A stretch of 64,000 bases of DNA, taken from positions 2,990,743 through 3,054,742 of the forward strand of contig JANPWX010000073.1 of NCBI GenBank assembly GCA_024734555.1. The letters run 5' to 3'. Every line of letters starts with the position of its first letter. Positions within the stretch are counted from its first letter, which is position 1. The position numbers were made by a program, and so were the translations under genes. Shown here piece after piece: positions 24,991 to 38,010 of the stretch. The notes beneath the pieces were generated by a model that saw nothing but the letters and a program-made list of their open reading frames with translations, had not been told where the DNA came from and ran no database searches. This stretch comes from Trochalopteron elliotii (taxonomy: Eukaryota; Chordata; Aves; Passeriformes; Leiothrichidae).

Positions 24991-27900
24991 CTTCTTGTGT
25001 TTTCTTGGGTCTTGAAATTCCCTCAAAGCTTTAGAGAAGAAAAGTTGTTAGCACATCTCTGCTAAGTCAGTCACACAGCTGAGCCCTGAACACTTGTGGC
25101 AGACCTGCCCAAGGTCTGTGCTTTGAGTCCTGCCTGAAAAGGCTTGGCTCCAGGCTGCCCAAGGGCAGCTTTTCCAAACTTTCCGAGAGTGACCACTGCC
25201 TTGGAGGATGGGCTTGCCAGCTGGGAGTTCTCCAGCATTAGTCAAATTATATTTTTTCTTCACTGCAATTCTCAATCTACATCTCCTCTGATGCATTCAC
25301 CCCCTCATGCTGCCAAACAAGCTCCAGGAGCTTGGGCAAAGCCATGACAGGGGCTCCTTTTGTCCTCACAGCAAATGCAGCCTGTGCTGCTCACACCTCT
25401 CACCACCTCCTTCCCCACACTTAACAGAGCACCAAAAGTTCATGTGCTCTTAATTTTTTATCTAGCACAAGCTCCTTTTAAAGCTGGGCAGTCTTGCCTC
25501 CAAGGGGATTTAAAATTCAGCACACTGAGGTCAACAGCTTGACTTCAGAGCTGCTTTTGGCTTCCAGGACGCTCCGTGGCCTTCACAAGCCATGGTGTGA
25601 CAGCTCAGAGCTGAGGTCTCCCAAGTGCCCCTTGGCTCAGAACTGCATTAGCAACCCAAGCTGACCATAAATACAGGCTGCTGAGTTTAAGATCTCATGC
25701 ATGAAAGGAGCTTCAAGGCATTTAAATCCTGTTTCCTCTCCATGCTTCCCCTAGGTTTTAGATGACACCTACTGGAATCCATGTATTTTCCCACCCACTC
25801 CTTTTCATCAGACCTTTCTTTGGTCCATTTTCAATCTGTTTACATGGATTTTGGGAAGATATTTTAGTGACTGTGTTTCATCACAGTGCCCAGGCTTATT
25901 TGGGTTTATGTCTTTGGACAGTCGCCAAAGGACTTCATTCAAGCGACTTAATTAGTAACCATTAATAAAGTGTATAAACAGCTGCTTAGGAGAAAATCAG
26001 ATCATAAGCCCAAGTATTTTAACAAGGCCATTAGTCTGCAATTATGTGTGAGACAAAAAAATGTTACGAAACCATCCTGCACCAGCCTGGGGTGATGTTT
26101 GAATAAACACCAAAGAAATTTAGATGCTGGCATCCTCCTAAGTTCCTGGCACTGGCGGTGGTACTGCAGAGCTGCTGCTCCTCTTTGTGCCCTCTGCACC
26201 TTCTCTCTCTTGAGCGTCTGAAGTTAAGATGTTGGCAGGGACTCAAGGGTGACAAGCACACATTTGTCAGCTACATGCATGGTTCATAAGCCATGGACAC
26301 TGTGAGGCCTGATCTCGAAAACATTCCTCTAAAAACGATGACTGAGTAGTCTCTGGAGAGGACTCTTTGGCAAAGGCCACCAAGAAACACCTCTCTTTTT
26401 TCATCTGCTCTTGAACTATCCTCCAGCCAAAACAGCTATAGACCTCTCTGGCCAGCCTATGGGAATGATCTTTGTTTGATGTGTACATTGAACTCAGAGC
26501 TTTAATTTCCCAGTTGCCCACTGGATGTATGTGCTGGTTGGAGGTCTGGCAAGAGCCAGCAGCTTTCTCTTCCAACAAAAAACCCAACAGGGCAGCAGCA
26601 AAGGGCCATGAGTTCAAGGGGCAAACTCCATCTTGAGCCAACTGGTGTGGCAAAATCCAGCCTCACATCCAGCCCCATCCCAGACAGGACCAAAGCACAG
26701 CACCTCTTCCTCACTGCAACAGGAATGGGTCAGCAGCTGCTGCTTAGCAGCTTAATCCCGTTTTCCCCCTTTGGAGGAGCCTCTCCTGAACCTAATATAT
26801 ATTTGTTATCAACTACATCTCCTGTAGTTTCTAAAACTTCATGGTGAATTCTCTAAAGTAATATCTCCCTTTTTCTGTCATTAAAAATCCATGTCAGCAA
26901 ATGAGAGGAGACCACCCCTCACTCCAAAGCATATATTTCCTTTACTACAAATGTCCTCAGTGCTTGAAATAATTTAAACTTTCCCTCTGATATGTTGACA
27001 TATTTCAGAATCTATAGGGAAGCACACAGCTAGCAAGAACTTTTATGGAAATATTTAGTACCCCAAGGAAGGCTTAGGCAAGAAATTAATTACTGTGATT
27101 GGCCCACAGTGACAAGCACTGGCCCATCAAAGACACGAGCAGCTGGCAAGGATGAGCAAGGACAGTTTAGTTTTCTCCAGCCCTTCCCAGAATGAAGCCC
27201 AGTCTTGCACAGTGCTGCAATAAACTCTGGACATTTAGAAGTTTCATAGCCCTTCATTTTACTGAAGGAACAGCTCATGTGAAACTTCCATTGTAGAAAA
27301 AAAAAAAAAAAAAAGGAAAAAAACAACAAAAAAAAACCCACCCAAGAAATAAAACACTGAGGATACAGCCAGGCTTCTACTCTGGCATAGAGTAGGGACC
27401 TTGCTGAGCCCTGGTGTGACAGTCCCAGGCTGGGCTGCAGGATACCCCACGGCCTCCCAGCCCAGCCATGCCCCAGGTGTCCTGCACAGATGCAGTGTGA
27501 TGGTGGCACAGCTGTGTCACTGCTGTGAAAGAGCCCTGACCCCTCCCAGAAGGCACACTGGAACAAACTCAGACACAGACACCTCTAATGAGGGACTGAG
27601 AAGATTAATGTTCTGCACTGAAAGAGAAAATGTTAGAAAAACAATTAGTTATCTCACTGCATTTGGTGTCTTGCCTGACTTTTTGGGATATATTTATAGT
27701 TAATCAATGTTGAAGCTTTATTCCTGTGTATCTGCAAATTTCCTTCCTTTGGCTGACACATTCATCCCATAAATGCAAAGCTCCTCCATGCAAACACACT
27801 GTAGCTAGTCCACATCTTGCTTGGAACAGTAGCATAAGCACAAGGCAGTGGGGCAGGCACTGAGAAGCATTAATATCCTTTTGTATCTCTCCTATGCCAA

Positions 27901-28004
27901 AGGCAAAACCACACAGAACTAGGATTTTTATTTCCTTATTTCTGCCTTTTGGAGTGAAATTGTAATCATCCCACTCCAGAGCAGGAACTGAAATTGGACA
28001 TGGG
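24991..28004. other. Intergenic, no gene recognised
   Basis: No coding exon is recognisable. It contains an A-rich tract (27,297-27,337) that creates phenylalanine-rich chance frames on the minus strand. Confidence 0.6.
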
Positions 28005-28062
28005 GATTGAACTTGCAGAACTAGATGATCTTTAAGGCCCCTTCCAGCCATTCTGTAATTTT
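28005..28062 (+). mobile_element. CR1 LINE 3' tail fragment, sense
   Basis: The stretch gaactagatgatctttaagg plus cccttccagccattctgtaa matches the well-known 3' end of avian CR1 non-LTR retrotransposons. Only the extreme 3' terminus is present, as is usual for 5'-truncated CR1 copies. Confidence 0.8.
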
Positions 28063-28288
28063 TAGGACTGCCTGGGAGGGCTGGCTGGTCTGCAGACTAC
28101 TGGAGAAAGCCAAGTGGACAAGCCTGTGGGATGAGCAGCACCTGAAATGCTCTTCAGGCCCATCAGGTTACAGAGGGGGCTGGTTCTGAAAGCACAAAAA
28201 AATCTCCAGGTCATGTCCACCAGAGACCAGCCACAGGGAAAGTGTGTGAGTTGCCAGACTAATGCAGGAACATGCATTATGACCCTGC

Positions 28289-28682
28289 TGGTTTTGACTA
28301 GGGTACTGTTAATTTTCTTCACAGTAGCTGGTATGGAACTGTATTTCAGAGTTGTGCTGGAAACAGCGTTGCTAATACTGGATGCTTAAATTATTGCTGA
28401 GCAGCTCTTTCACAGAGTTGAAGCCTTTCCTGCCTCTCACACTGCCCCACCAGTGAGTGGGTTGGGAGGGGACACAGCTGGGACAGCTGACCCCAACCAA
28501 AGTGTGAATTAATTCCTTGTTTTGCTTTGCTTGCAGCAATTGCTTTACCTATTAAACTGTCTTTATCTCAACCCATGAGTTTTCTTGCTGTTTTTCCTTC
28601 TGGTTCTTTCCCTATTCCACTGGAGGGAAGAGAGTGACAGGCTGTGTGGGGTTTAGTTTAGGCTGGGGTTGAACCCACAACA
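28289..28682 (+). mobile_element. Avian ERV solo LTR, internally deleted
   Basis: The left part (from tggttttgactagggt) and the right part (ttgttttgctttgcttg, then an ATTAAA-type signal at about 28,550 and a U5 ending in CA at 28,682) match from memory the two ends of a common avian ERV LTR. The middle is missing: the sequence passes from the U3 'gctgacccc' block straight to the late R region at about 28,505. The promoter TATA segment is therefore lost. No internal viral genes adjoin. Confidence 0.7.
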
Positions 28683-31600
28683 CAGCAGTGAAAAAAGACC
28701 CCTAACCATAGTCCAGTGATGACCTCTTGAGAGCTGTGCATACAGAGCCCATTCCTGAGAAAGCCTCTCTTCAAGGATATTCAGTGACATTAATCTTCCC
28801 TCATAAGAAGACAGTGAAATTAAAAGGGAAAACAGAACTGACAAAGATTGTTTTTTAAACACCATCATTATCCTGTGTGAGTCACTGCCTCACCGTTATC
28901 ATTGCTACCAAGTTAGATATTGATTTAAAAAAACAAACACGTGGTGTTTATATGAGTCAGAAGACAGTACACAGCTGTACTAGACAGGGAAACCAGTGCA
29001 GGATACCTCTTTCTTTCCTTGGGGCATTGGTTATGAGCAGGATTAGGAACCTTTTCTTTAATTCTGCATTTTCTGAGTTGCCCCTCTGGCTGAGCTACAG
29101 GGGTGCTCACCGTGCTCCCTCACAAAGGGCTGGGCTTTGCTCTAGGGCAGCTGCCAGGATACACCAGAGGCTGTTCCTGGGAGCACAGCCCTGGTGTGGG
29201 GCCAGGATGCTCAGACCCTCCCAGTGTCCTGGTTTGCAGCCACCAGCACCACCAGGATCAGGCAGAGGGGCTGCTACAAGAGGGAATGGGGAGATGCTGC
29301 TCCAGAACCACCCACTGCTGTGGGACACAATCCAGCCTTGCCACTGGCAGGAGGGATAAAGGCAGGAGGTTGTATCAAACACCACAAAGCACCTGCTACA
29401 TGGAAAATCTCTTTTCAAATACATTTCCAGGGCCATTGTGCATCCATTTTCACTCTGAACAGCAACACCTTGTCCCCTCACATCCCACAGACAGGTCTGT
29501 GGGCTGTCATCACTGCTCTGTGCCCTGCACCATCACCCCATGTGCCCTGTGACAGCCTCCTGGGCTCACCATATCCCTTGCAGGGGACAAAGTCTCTGCC
29601 ACTCCAGCTGCAGTCATCCCATGCTGTAAGTCTTGCCTGCACACTGGGAAATAGATTCCTCTTTCTCCAGGAATGCCCAGTGCACAGCTCAGGAGGGTGC
29701 TCCTCTCAGCTGGCTCTCCTTGATGCTGAAATAATCCAAGTGATCTGTCCTGCTGCTGCACAGGAGCCCAGCAGGGCCCACAGACCTTCAGGGCTGGTCA
29801 GAGCACTCAGTGCCCAAACCTGCTCATGAGCTGGTACCTGTATATGCAACCTCAGCTCTGGGGGGGACACATCAGACTAACCCCCACCCGAGCAGAAGAG
29901 GGATCCTCCTGCAGGAATTCCTTGTCAAATTTTGAGTATGAGCTCTAAACCACAGGAGGTTTCAATTTTAAGGGGCAGGGTTTCAACGAAGGCATTTTGT
30001 TCCCCTGTGTTCTAGTTCCAGTTTAACACTTCTGAAAATGTTCAGCAGGAATCAGGCCACTGGCATGGAAAGTTGCTATGTGCAGCATAATTAAGAGGAG
30101 GGAAGAAGAAGGTCATACCTTCTGCAGTGGTGTTGGGCAAAGGATCAGTAAGTGTTGCTGCAGGAGGAGGACAGTGAAAGTATTACAGGCTTTCAGATGT
30201 TTCAAAGAATATATGTTGTTCATCAGACCCAGCAAGCCAGATGCTCTGGGCTCTTGGCTTTCAGGCATTTTCCATGGTGAGACATTCCTTCACAAAACCC
30301 CTTTGCTCTTCTCCACCAGACACCAGGCACAAGGAACCACTCCATGGCTTCAAGGAGCTGTGGTGGCCCAGCTATCTCAGCACTACAGCCCTGGGGCCCA
30401 CAGTACTCACTCCACAACCAAGTCCTGTGAGAAGATGGCCCCAAAAGTTGAAAATAACTGCACACAGGAATTTCTAAATTTCTGGCTTTCAGAGACTTGT
30501 CTTAATAGAAATAAATAAATTAGCCTGGAGCTACATAATGCTTGTGCTACTGTGAGTGCACTGCAGATGACTCTGATGAAGCTGTTGTTTGCTTCTTCAG
30601 GAAAAAGCACTTAGTGTGAGGTTTTAAAACCTGAGCAGCATGTAAATAGCAGTGAGACAGGAAGATGCTGTTTCGAGCAACACCTTACACTGCTACACAT
30701 CTTCTAGGGCACTCCAGGGATGCAGGGGGGAAAACTAGGGAGGCAGCAGCAGCTCTCAGCATTTTCTGTCCCAGCAGACAGCCCAGAATAGAGGCTGGCT
30801 TTGAACAGTTCACAAGGAACCATAGGTAAAGCCAAGTTCACTGAGGCAAGTAGATGAATAAGACTCAGGGCAGGTACTTGAGGGGGTGAAGGAGAGAAGG
30901 GGAAAGTCTGGAGGAGGTAAGGCTTCAAGGCAGACAGGAAGCAGAGAGACTTCAGTTCACAGCCAAGGAAATTCATAAATCCTGCATCCACCCCAACAAT
31001 TTTCACTTGATATCACTTCATGGTGTGTCTGTATATAGCAGTTGAAGTACCTCTGAAAGCTATAATGAAGAGTTACCAGAATGCAGCCTAATTTCTTGGC
31101 TCACTGTTGGGGCTATAATTTTGTCAGTCTTTCCTCAGCTCAGTGTTCCAGTGCTTTCAAGTAAAAATGGTTGAGGTGTTCTTAGCTTCATTGCTCTTTG
31201 AAGGAAACATGACTGGTGCAACTGAACTATCTCAATCATACTGCAGAAAAGACTTTGACCCCAGTGACCCAAGTCTGACAGGGGGAGTAACAGCAAACCT
31301 AAAGAGGATGACATTCCTCCAAGCCCCATGCAAACCAGCAGCATGAGGAAGAAAAAGGCAGCAGCCCAGGCTCCTGGAACAACTAACCTCTGGAAAAAAA
31401 AGTGGAAATGGAATCTTCTGCTGTCTTTCTCAAACTAGAAACTAAATCTCCTGGAGTGTTCTGGCACTACTCATGGGTCATGCCTCCAGGCTAGAAAGTC
31501 AAAATTCGGCAGAGGCAACACTCCTGGGTGAGACTCAAGTGCTTGGAGTGTGTTGTGGGATACACAGGCATCTCAGTCAGAGGCAATGAGGACTGGCCAG

Positions 31601-34600
31601 ATCCATTTAGGAAGCTTTGGGTCTCCCCAGTGAGCATCCTCCCCAGGGACAAAGATGTCTGCTGCCCAGTCACACCACAGCTGGAAAAGGAGAGGTGGCC
31701 AGTGCCACTGCCTGGTAAGAACAGTCTGTGAGGTGACAACACTGCCACACAAAGTGAGAGGTAACTCTGGTGAACACTGGGCCAGAGACCAGTGAGTGAC
31801 AGGAGAGAGCCACAAACACCCCTTTCAACTCACCTGCATGCACATGTATGCAAACATCCTCTTGCGTCAGACAGAAAAAGAGGATTAAAGATGCCTGCTA
31901 GCTGTGGGATGAGCATGTTGCTGTCACCAGCTGTGAGAGCACCCCTGAGCCAGACAGCCAGGTTGGAGCAGGAATCCCAGATGTACAATAAAAAGCATCG
32001 GTACTGATGATGCCAAGACCACAAAAGCCCTTCAGGATAGAGGTGGTGGGAGGGAAGAAGAGGGGCACAAACACCACAGAAAGAGCTGCAGCAGACTGTT
32101 GCTAAGGAGGGATCCTGTTTGCTGAGGATCCTCGGGCTGAGGCGGTGGGGAGAAATGGAAGAAGGGGGGTCAGTGGCGTGAGAAGAGAAGAGAGCATTAG
32201 CATTTGGGTTTGGCTCCTAGAACCCCTCCTCCTGTTCAAATGGAGCAACTGTTCCCACAGCCAGCCTTGCCTCCAGGGTGCTTTGCTCCCTTCCAGTAGT
32301 GCAGAGCTGTCCCAGGCAGAAATAAAGAACACCCCCTCTCTGTCCCCAGAGGTGTCTGTGGCAGGTGCTGAACCACAACCAGCCTTTCTGACATTTAGGG
32401 CCCCTTTGATAAATCATTTTACAACCCCAGCTACTGAAGGGCTGTGCCTCACGGGAGGGCCATGGCAAGAGCCCCAGCAGCACAGCTCCTCACAGAGCAG
32501 ACAGGATCATTTTCTGGGGAAGGAAGGAGGGACAGAGGCAATGAGAACCCTGCTGCTCCATGACTCCTTGGCATGAAAATACGAATGGGTTACTCTGAAA
32601 AGCATAATGACATTTTTGAAAATTGATGCCCTTTTTCTCACATGGATATTTTTGCTCTCTTATCTCCTGAAACTGCTCCACCTGGATGAGCCCTTTGGAC
32701 TCCCTGTGCATGGTGCAGTGTGAAGACTGTGGGGAGATATCACAAGGTGAGGTATGGTATGATCCTCTGGCCCCATCCACCATCCTTCCTCTGTCAGGCA
32801 TCCCTGCAGAAGTCACCATCCTCACTTTAAAACCCCCATCTCCTCTCCTCATGAGCAGCACCAGTTGCCCAATATTGATGCAAAATAAAACGGTGGCAGG
32901 ATCCATCCTTCTGCTGACACACTGCAAAACTTGTGTTCTAACATGACCAAAATTTAATTAAAGAAAAACAGGATCAAAACTGTAATTTTAGAGAGGAATT
33001 TGGCAGGATGCTGGCTTTATCCAATCAGCTTGCTTTATGGGATACAGTGCCTGAAGTCACAGTTCTGCCAAATAGAGAGAGCTCCTCTAAACCAGATTAT
33101 GCCGGAGGTAAAGCAGAAGGAAGACTTGGACCTAAAGTCCTGGTCTAATACCTAACCAGCAGATGAGAGAGTTATTATGCTGCTACCCAGCCCTGGAGTC
33201 AGAATGTTTTGCTGTATAAAATCCACTGCAGATGTGATTTGCATGGCAAAAATTCCCCACGGACTAAGCTCACATCTCTGTGGACTGTGCAGGTTTGGGA
33301 TGCGCCACCTCTTTCCATACTGCTGGGAGAGGGAACAGGGAAGGTAAAGGCTAGGCAGAAGGGAATCACTATCAGCAGGATCTGAATCTCATGTGAATCT
33401 TGTCTGACAGGAGCTGTGGTAGCTTCTCCAAGGGGTCTGTACTGATTCTGCAAGCTGCTGTGCTTAGATAATCCTGAAGCTGACTGAGTTTCATTTTGGC
33501 CACCACTATGAAAACAGGTAAGTTTTGTAAAAAATTAAAGCTACCAAGGCCAAGCAGGCATATCCTGCTTAGATGGTATGGGTATGAATTAAAGTTTTGT
33601 TGGAAGTTTGCAGGTTGTGCCAGCCAGAAAATTCTGTTTACTTCACATCCAGCAGGCAAGGTTATTTTCATGTCAGTGAAATAAATCAGCTTGGGAAGAG
33701 TCCCCAGGAGGTGTCAGCAATCCTGCTCCAAACAGGGTCAACCATGAGGTCAAATTAGGGCTTTATGCAGTCAGCTGTTGAAAAACCCCATGGATACAGA
33801 GTATTTTAACAATACTGTCATGAGGGCACCCTGGCTTGCAGGAGGCAGGATGGAAGATTTATTCCACCTGAGTGGCACATTTGAGTGCACCTCAAATAGT
33901 GGCTGTAGTGACAGCAACTGTGGTGTGAAAGCACAATAAATAACAGGAGAGGAGGGCATAGCAACCCAGCCAGAAATGGCAAAGTGAAGAGTGAGGAGCT
34001 TGGGAATCAGCAGTAGTAGGGAAGGACAAACAGGTTTGGGATCTGGACAGAATGCTGAGATTGTGGCTGGAAATCAAAGGAAGAAACACGAGCACAGGAT
34101 GGAGAGATGCATGAGGGAACACCAGGACCGACAGGCAAGAAGGTGGGAGGATATTAAGAGGAAACACTGGCATTTATCCAAGTTATATGAAATTTTTACC
34201 AAAGAGCTGGAGGACACATAGGACCAAAAAGAAGAATTAAGGAGCTGGTGTTAGAGGTGAGGGCAAAGAAACAGGCTGGGAATGAACCAGGTTTGGGAAC
34301 TATGGCACCTCTTCCCTTTCTGCACATGGGGCAGAAAGCCTGTGAAGGAGTGGGAGAACCAGGAGTTGCATATTCTTTGATTTTGAGGTTCTAATAACTT
34401 ACTACTGACCTGTTTCTCTGCCTTGCTCCAATGATATCATGTTGTGACTACCAAGGCCTGCAACATGTCCAATGTTTAACAAGGGCAAATGTACACCACA
34501 GACTTGATTTTGGGGTAGGAAGAAGGAGAGGATTTTATGAGGGAGACATTGCATTAACCACTGTATTAAAGAAGTTGTACTGTTAATAAAACCCACGGCA

Positions 34601-34925
34601 AATATCACAATCTAGATTGCTTATGCAATTTTAATTCAGCCTTGCCTCTGTGTGTGGTGCAATCTATTCTAAATTAAATGATCACACGGATTATTATCTT
34701 GCTCCACAAGACCTCTGCTGAAAAGCAAACACAAGAAAGTCATTAAGTCCCTTCCCAAAAGAGCTTCCAGTCTTGGGAAAACCAGATAAGGGGGCGTGAA
34801 TGGAGCCATTCCAGGAAGGAGGTGGGGTGGGAGCACATAGGATAATGAGCTTCAATAGAGCAGAATCATATACAACTAGATTACTTTTGGAGAATTACAT
34901 TTGGACAAGAGAAGCTTCCATGAAC
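28683..34925. other. Intergenic, no gene recognised
   Basis: Several frames over 120 codons occur (about 29,103-29,829 and 32,145-32,927) but overlap each other on both strands and have chance-like composition. No splice-bounded domain is recognisable. Confidence 0.55.
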
Positions 34926-35112
34926 ACCCTATAGAAGCCTTCCAGTCCCTAAAGGTGCCTACAAGGAAGACAGACAGACTTTTTATAAGGGCACATAGTG
35001 ATGGGACAAGGAGGAGTGCCTTTGCACTGAAAGAGGGTAGGTTTAGATTAGATGATAGGAAAATATTGTAAGGGTGATGAGGCATTGGAACAGGTTGCCC
35101 AGAAAAGCTGTG
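34926..35112 (+). mobile_element. CR1 LINE fragment running into the assembly gap
   Basis: The run from 'ccttccagtccctaaagg' to 'ggaacaggttgcccagaaaa' follows the 3' part of avian CR1 in sense orientation. It stops at the N run, so its remaining 3' end probably lies inside the gap. Confidence 0.8.
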
Positions 35113-35463
35113 NNNNNNNNNNNNNNNNNNNNNNNNNNNNNNNNNNNNNNNNNNNNNNNNNNNNNNNNNNNNNNNNNNNNNNNNNNNNNNNNNNNNNNNN
35201 NNNNNNNNNNNNNNNNNNNNNNNNNNNNNNNNNNNNNNNNNNNNNNNNNNNNNNNNNNNNNNNNNNNNNNNNNNNNNNNNNNNNNNNNNNNNNNNNNNNN
35301 NNNNNNNNNNNNNNNNNNNNNNNNNNNNNNNNNNNNNNNNNNNNNNNNNNNNNNNNNNNNNNNNNNNNNNNNNNNNNNNNNNNNNNNNNNNNNNNNNNNN
35401 NNNNNNNNNNNNNNNNNNNNNNNNNNNNNNNNNNNNNNNNNNNNNNNNNNNNNNNNNNNNNNN
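35113..35463. other. Assembly gap (351 N)
   Basis: A continuous run of N. It separates a CR1 copy from a very GC-rich block, so the missing bases are probably GC-rich and hard to sequence. The N length may be an estimate. Reading frames that span it are artefacts. Confidence 0.99.
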
Positions 35464-35910
35464 CGGTCCCTTTTCCCGCAGCCCCCCGCCTCCCTCCCTG
35501 CCCGGTTTTCCCTGGCGCCCCTCGGCATCGCCGGGGCACACGGCAGCCGGGCCCGGGGGCACCTCGGGAACGGAGCGGCTCCCGCTGCATCCCTCGGGCG
35601 CGGGAACAGCGGAACAGCGGGAGCGGGGCAGCAGCACCCGCAGCTGGAGACGAACCCAAAGCCGCCGCCACACCTGGACCCTGCGCTCGGACCCCGAACC
35701 CTTCCCCGCACCTGGACCTGCCCTGCGGGCCGGGACGGGCACCCGTGCCCCTCCGAGGCGGAGACACACGGGAGGAGCGTCCTTTTCCCCACTTTCCCCT
35801 CCCTCTGCTCTTCCCCACGGCTGCGACCCTCGTCCCCGTGGCAGTTTGTCACCTCGTTGCCCAGGGTGGTGGGTGTCCTGCCACCCCTCTGAGGGTATCC
35901 AGGGACACTG
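35464..35910 (+). promoter_or_regulatory. CpG island; candidate DRD3 promoter / 5' exon
   Basis: The sequence is strongly GC-rich with many CpG dinucleotides, unlike everything else in the window, and it starts at the gap edge, so the island is probably truncated. It lies about 1.8 kb upstream of the first DRD3 coding exon, which itself begins at a splice acceptor and so needs an upstream noncoding exon. A possible splice donor (ACTG|GTACGT) sits at 35,910/35,911. No TATA box is visible. It could instead serve an unannotated transcript on either strand. Confidence 0.5.
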
Positions 35911-37718
35911 GTACGTGCCTGGATTGGCAGCACCCTGGCCAGGTGCGGAGTGGGTAGGACTGGGTGTGGGGGGATCGAGGACAGTCCAGGGATGATGGAC
36001 CTGTCAGGGCTGGGAGGGATCTTGGTAGGGAAGCCTGACTTTGGGATGAGAGTCGAAAATAATGCTCATGGATATAAGAAACAGAAGACTAGACAGGAAA
36101 CGCACAGCCGAACTGTGCATTGGGATGCCTTGTGCCTTCTGGTTGTATATATTACATGTGATGTTTTGTTCATTCCCTGTTCTGGCCTTGCTTATCACCT
36201 AGGCAGCTACTCTTTCCAGCACTACAGAACCAGCCTTTCCTGGCTCCAGACAATACAGAATTCCCAGAGTGGGAACTGTATCTGTGCAAGGGACACAGTA
36301 AAATGAATCCTGTCTTTGGGTGGCTGCAGCTCATCTATCTTATTAACAGTCCTAAACTCAGCAGCAGCACTCTTGCTACAAGAGATCTTTGTGATCCAGT
36401 GGAAACCTTAACTTCTTTGTCAGGGTCAGGCAGAAAAAGGATAGAGAAGACAAGCACAAGCCATAAGAGATTGTTCCACCCCTGTTCTGAGAGATCTGTG
36501 TTCACAGGACATGGGGAAGTTCAGTTTCTATCTCATTCAACCCTTGTCCTGTCCCAGCTACAAAGCATCAGGGGAGAATGGCACCAGTTTTAAGGATAAG
36601 TATATCCCAAGGGGCTGGAGCAATTTAAACCTATTGCACAGCTACTCTTCCAGGAGTGTAGCTGTGCAGCAGCTGCGCAGCACAGATGCTGCTCTTCAAG
36701 GGGTGAGGTGAAACAGAGCAATATTTATACCACTGGCATTGCAATGTTTTGTCCTTGCTTTTCATACCTGTCATACTGATGATGGGTTCAGCAACAGGGG
36801 CAATAGCAAAGGAAAAAAAGATACAAGCCATTAAATGTCATGGAACAACCTTGGTACAGCAGCTTTCATATTTCTGGATAAAAATCCTTCTCTTAAATCA
36901 AGAAAGGGTAGGTAACTGAGAACAGACTTGAATCCATTGTAAGAAAAAGAAATGCAGAGCACCCTGCAAGCATCTTTCCATTATTTCGTCCCAAACATCA
37001 AGCTGGTTTGCTTTTCAGCACAGGAAGCACATCTTCTGGCCAGGCATAGAAAACACAGTATGGATGGAATGGGAACAGCACCAGCAGTCAACCCTTTACA
37101 AGGCAGGCAGGGCTTGGGACATGCTGCAGGAAAGGAAGATTTCTGGAGGTGGTGCTTGCTGCCAGGCAGCCAGGGATCAAGAGGCTCTGCCAAGCTGCCA
37201 AGCACTTGAGTGTGTGAAGTTATTGAAGACGTTTTTTGATGAGAAGGAAGAGGATACCTCTCAGAAGAAAATATATAAGTTCCAAATTTTGGCCAAGCCC
37301 TAATATGTTTGAGTAACTGTGTTGTGTGGCCTTCCTCATCATTTCAAATTACTGTCTTTCAGGCTGCACTCTTGCCCAGCTGACTTGTACTGTGCTACAA
37401 GTGGTGTGACTTTGGTGCATCTCAAAACCATTGCCCACTTTCCAAACTGCTGGATTGGTTGCTAAGATCCACCTTTCACATGCACACAGGAGGTGAAGTC
37501 TTGCATTCTTCCCTTGGTTTAGATTCAATGAAAAACAGAACAGGCCAAGCAAGTCTTTAAGCAAAGCTCTGCCCATATATGAACAGAAAAAAGACTCTCT
37601 GATTGGCTTGAAGGAGAATTCGTCAGGAAAATATACAAATCATACCACTACCCAAACAGGGCATTGTTCTCCACAATTATTGCAGAGCTCTGATTTTCAC
37701 TCCTCTCTCTCTTTGCAG
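35911..37718. other. Probable DRD3 5' intron / upstream region
   Basis: No protein-coding exon is recognisable. The region ends with the pyrimidine-rich acceptor (tcctctctctctttgcag) in front of the DRD3 start exon. Confidence 0.5.
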
Positions 37719-38010
37719 TGGCAGCCCCATGGCCCTCTTCACCAGAGCCAGCAACCATCCCAACACAACAGACCCCCTTCCCTGTGGGGCAAACAGCACC
37801 ACAGAGCCTGAGCTGCCCCATTCACACGCCTACTACGCCCTCTGCTACTGCATCTTGATTCTGGCCATCATCTTTGGGAACGTGCTGGTCTGCCTGGCCG
37901 TGCTGAGGGAACGCACCTTGCAGACCACAACCAACTACCTCGTGGTGAGCCTGGCAGTGGCAGATCTGCTGGTGGCTACTTTGGTGATGCCATGGATGGT
38001 GTACCTGGAG
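37719..38010 (+). CDS. DRD3: DRD3 coding exon 1 (N-terminus to end of TM2)
   Basis: The acceptor AG lies at 37,717-37,718 and the donor GAG|gtgagt after 38,010. Ten untranslated bases precede ATG at 37,729. It encodes 94 residues: extracellular N-terminus with two NxT/NxS sequons, TM1, first loop, and TM2 to 'MPWMVYLE'. It ends in phase 0. Confidence 0.95.

Noticed and set aside
29103..29829. Plus-strand frames of 149-211 codons
   Set aside because: Several frames open at once over stop-poor GC-richer sequence; no homology recognised and no splice or promoter support.
34876..35957. Frames of 256-301 codons on both strands across 35 kb
   Set aside because: They run through the N gap and are open only because N is not read as stop; the rest is GC-rich CpG-island sequence without domains.
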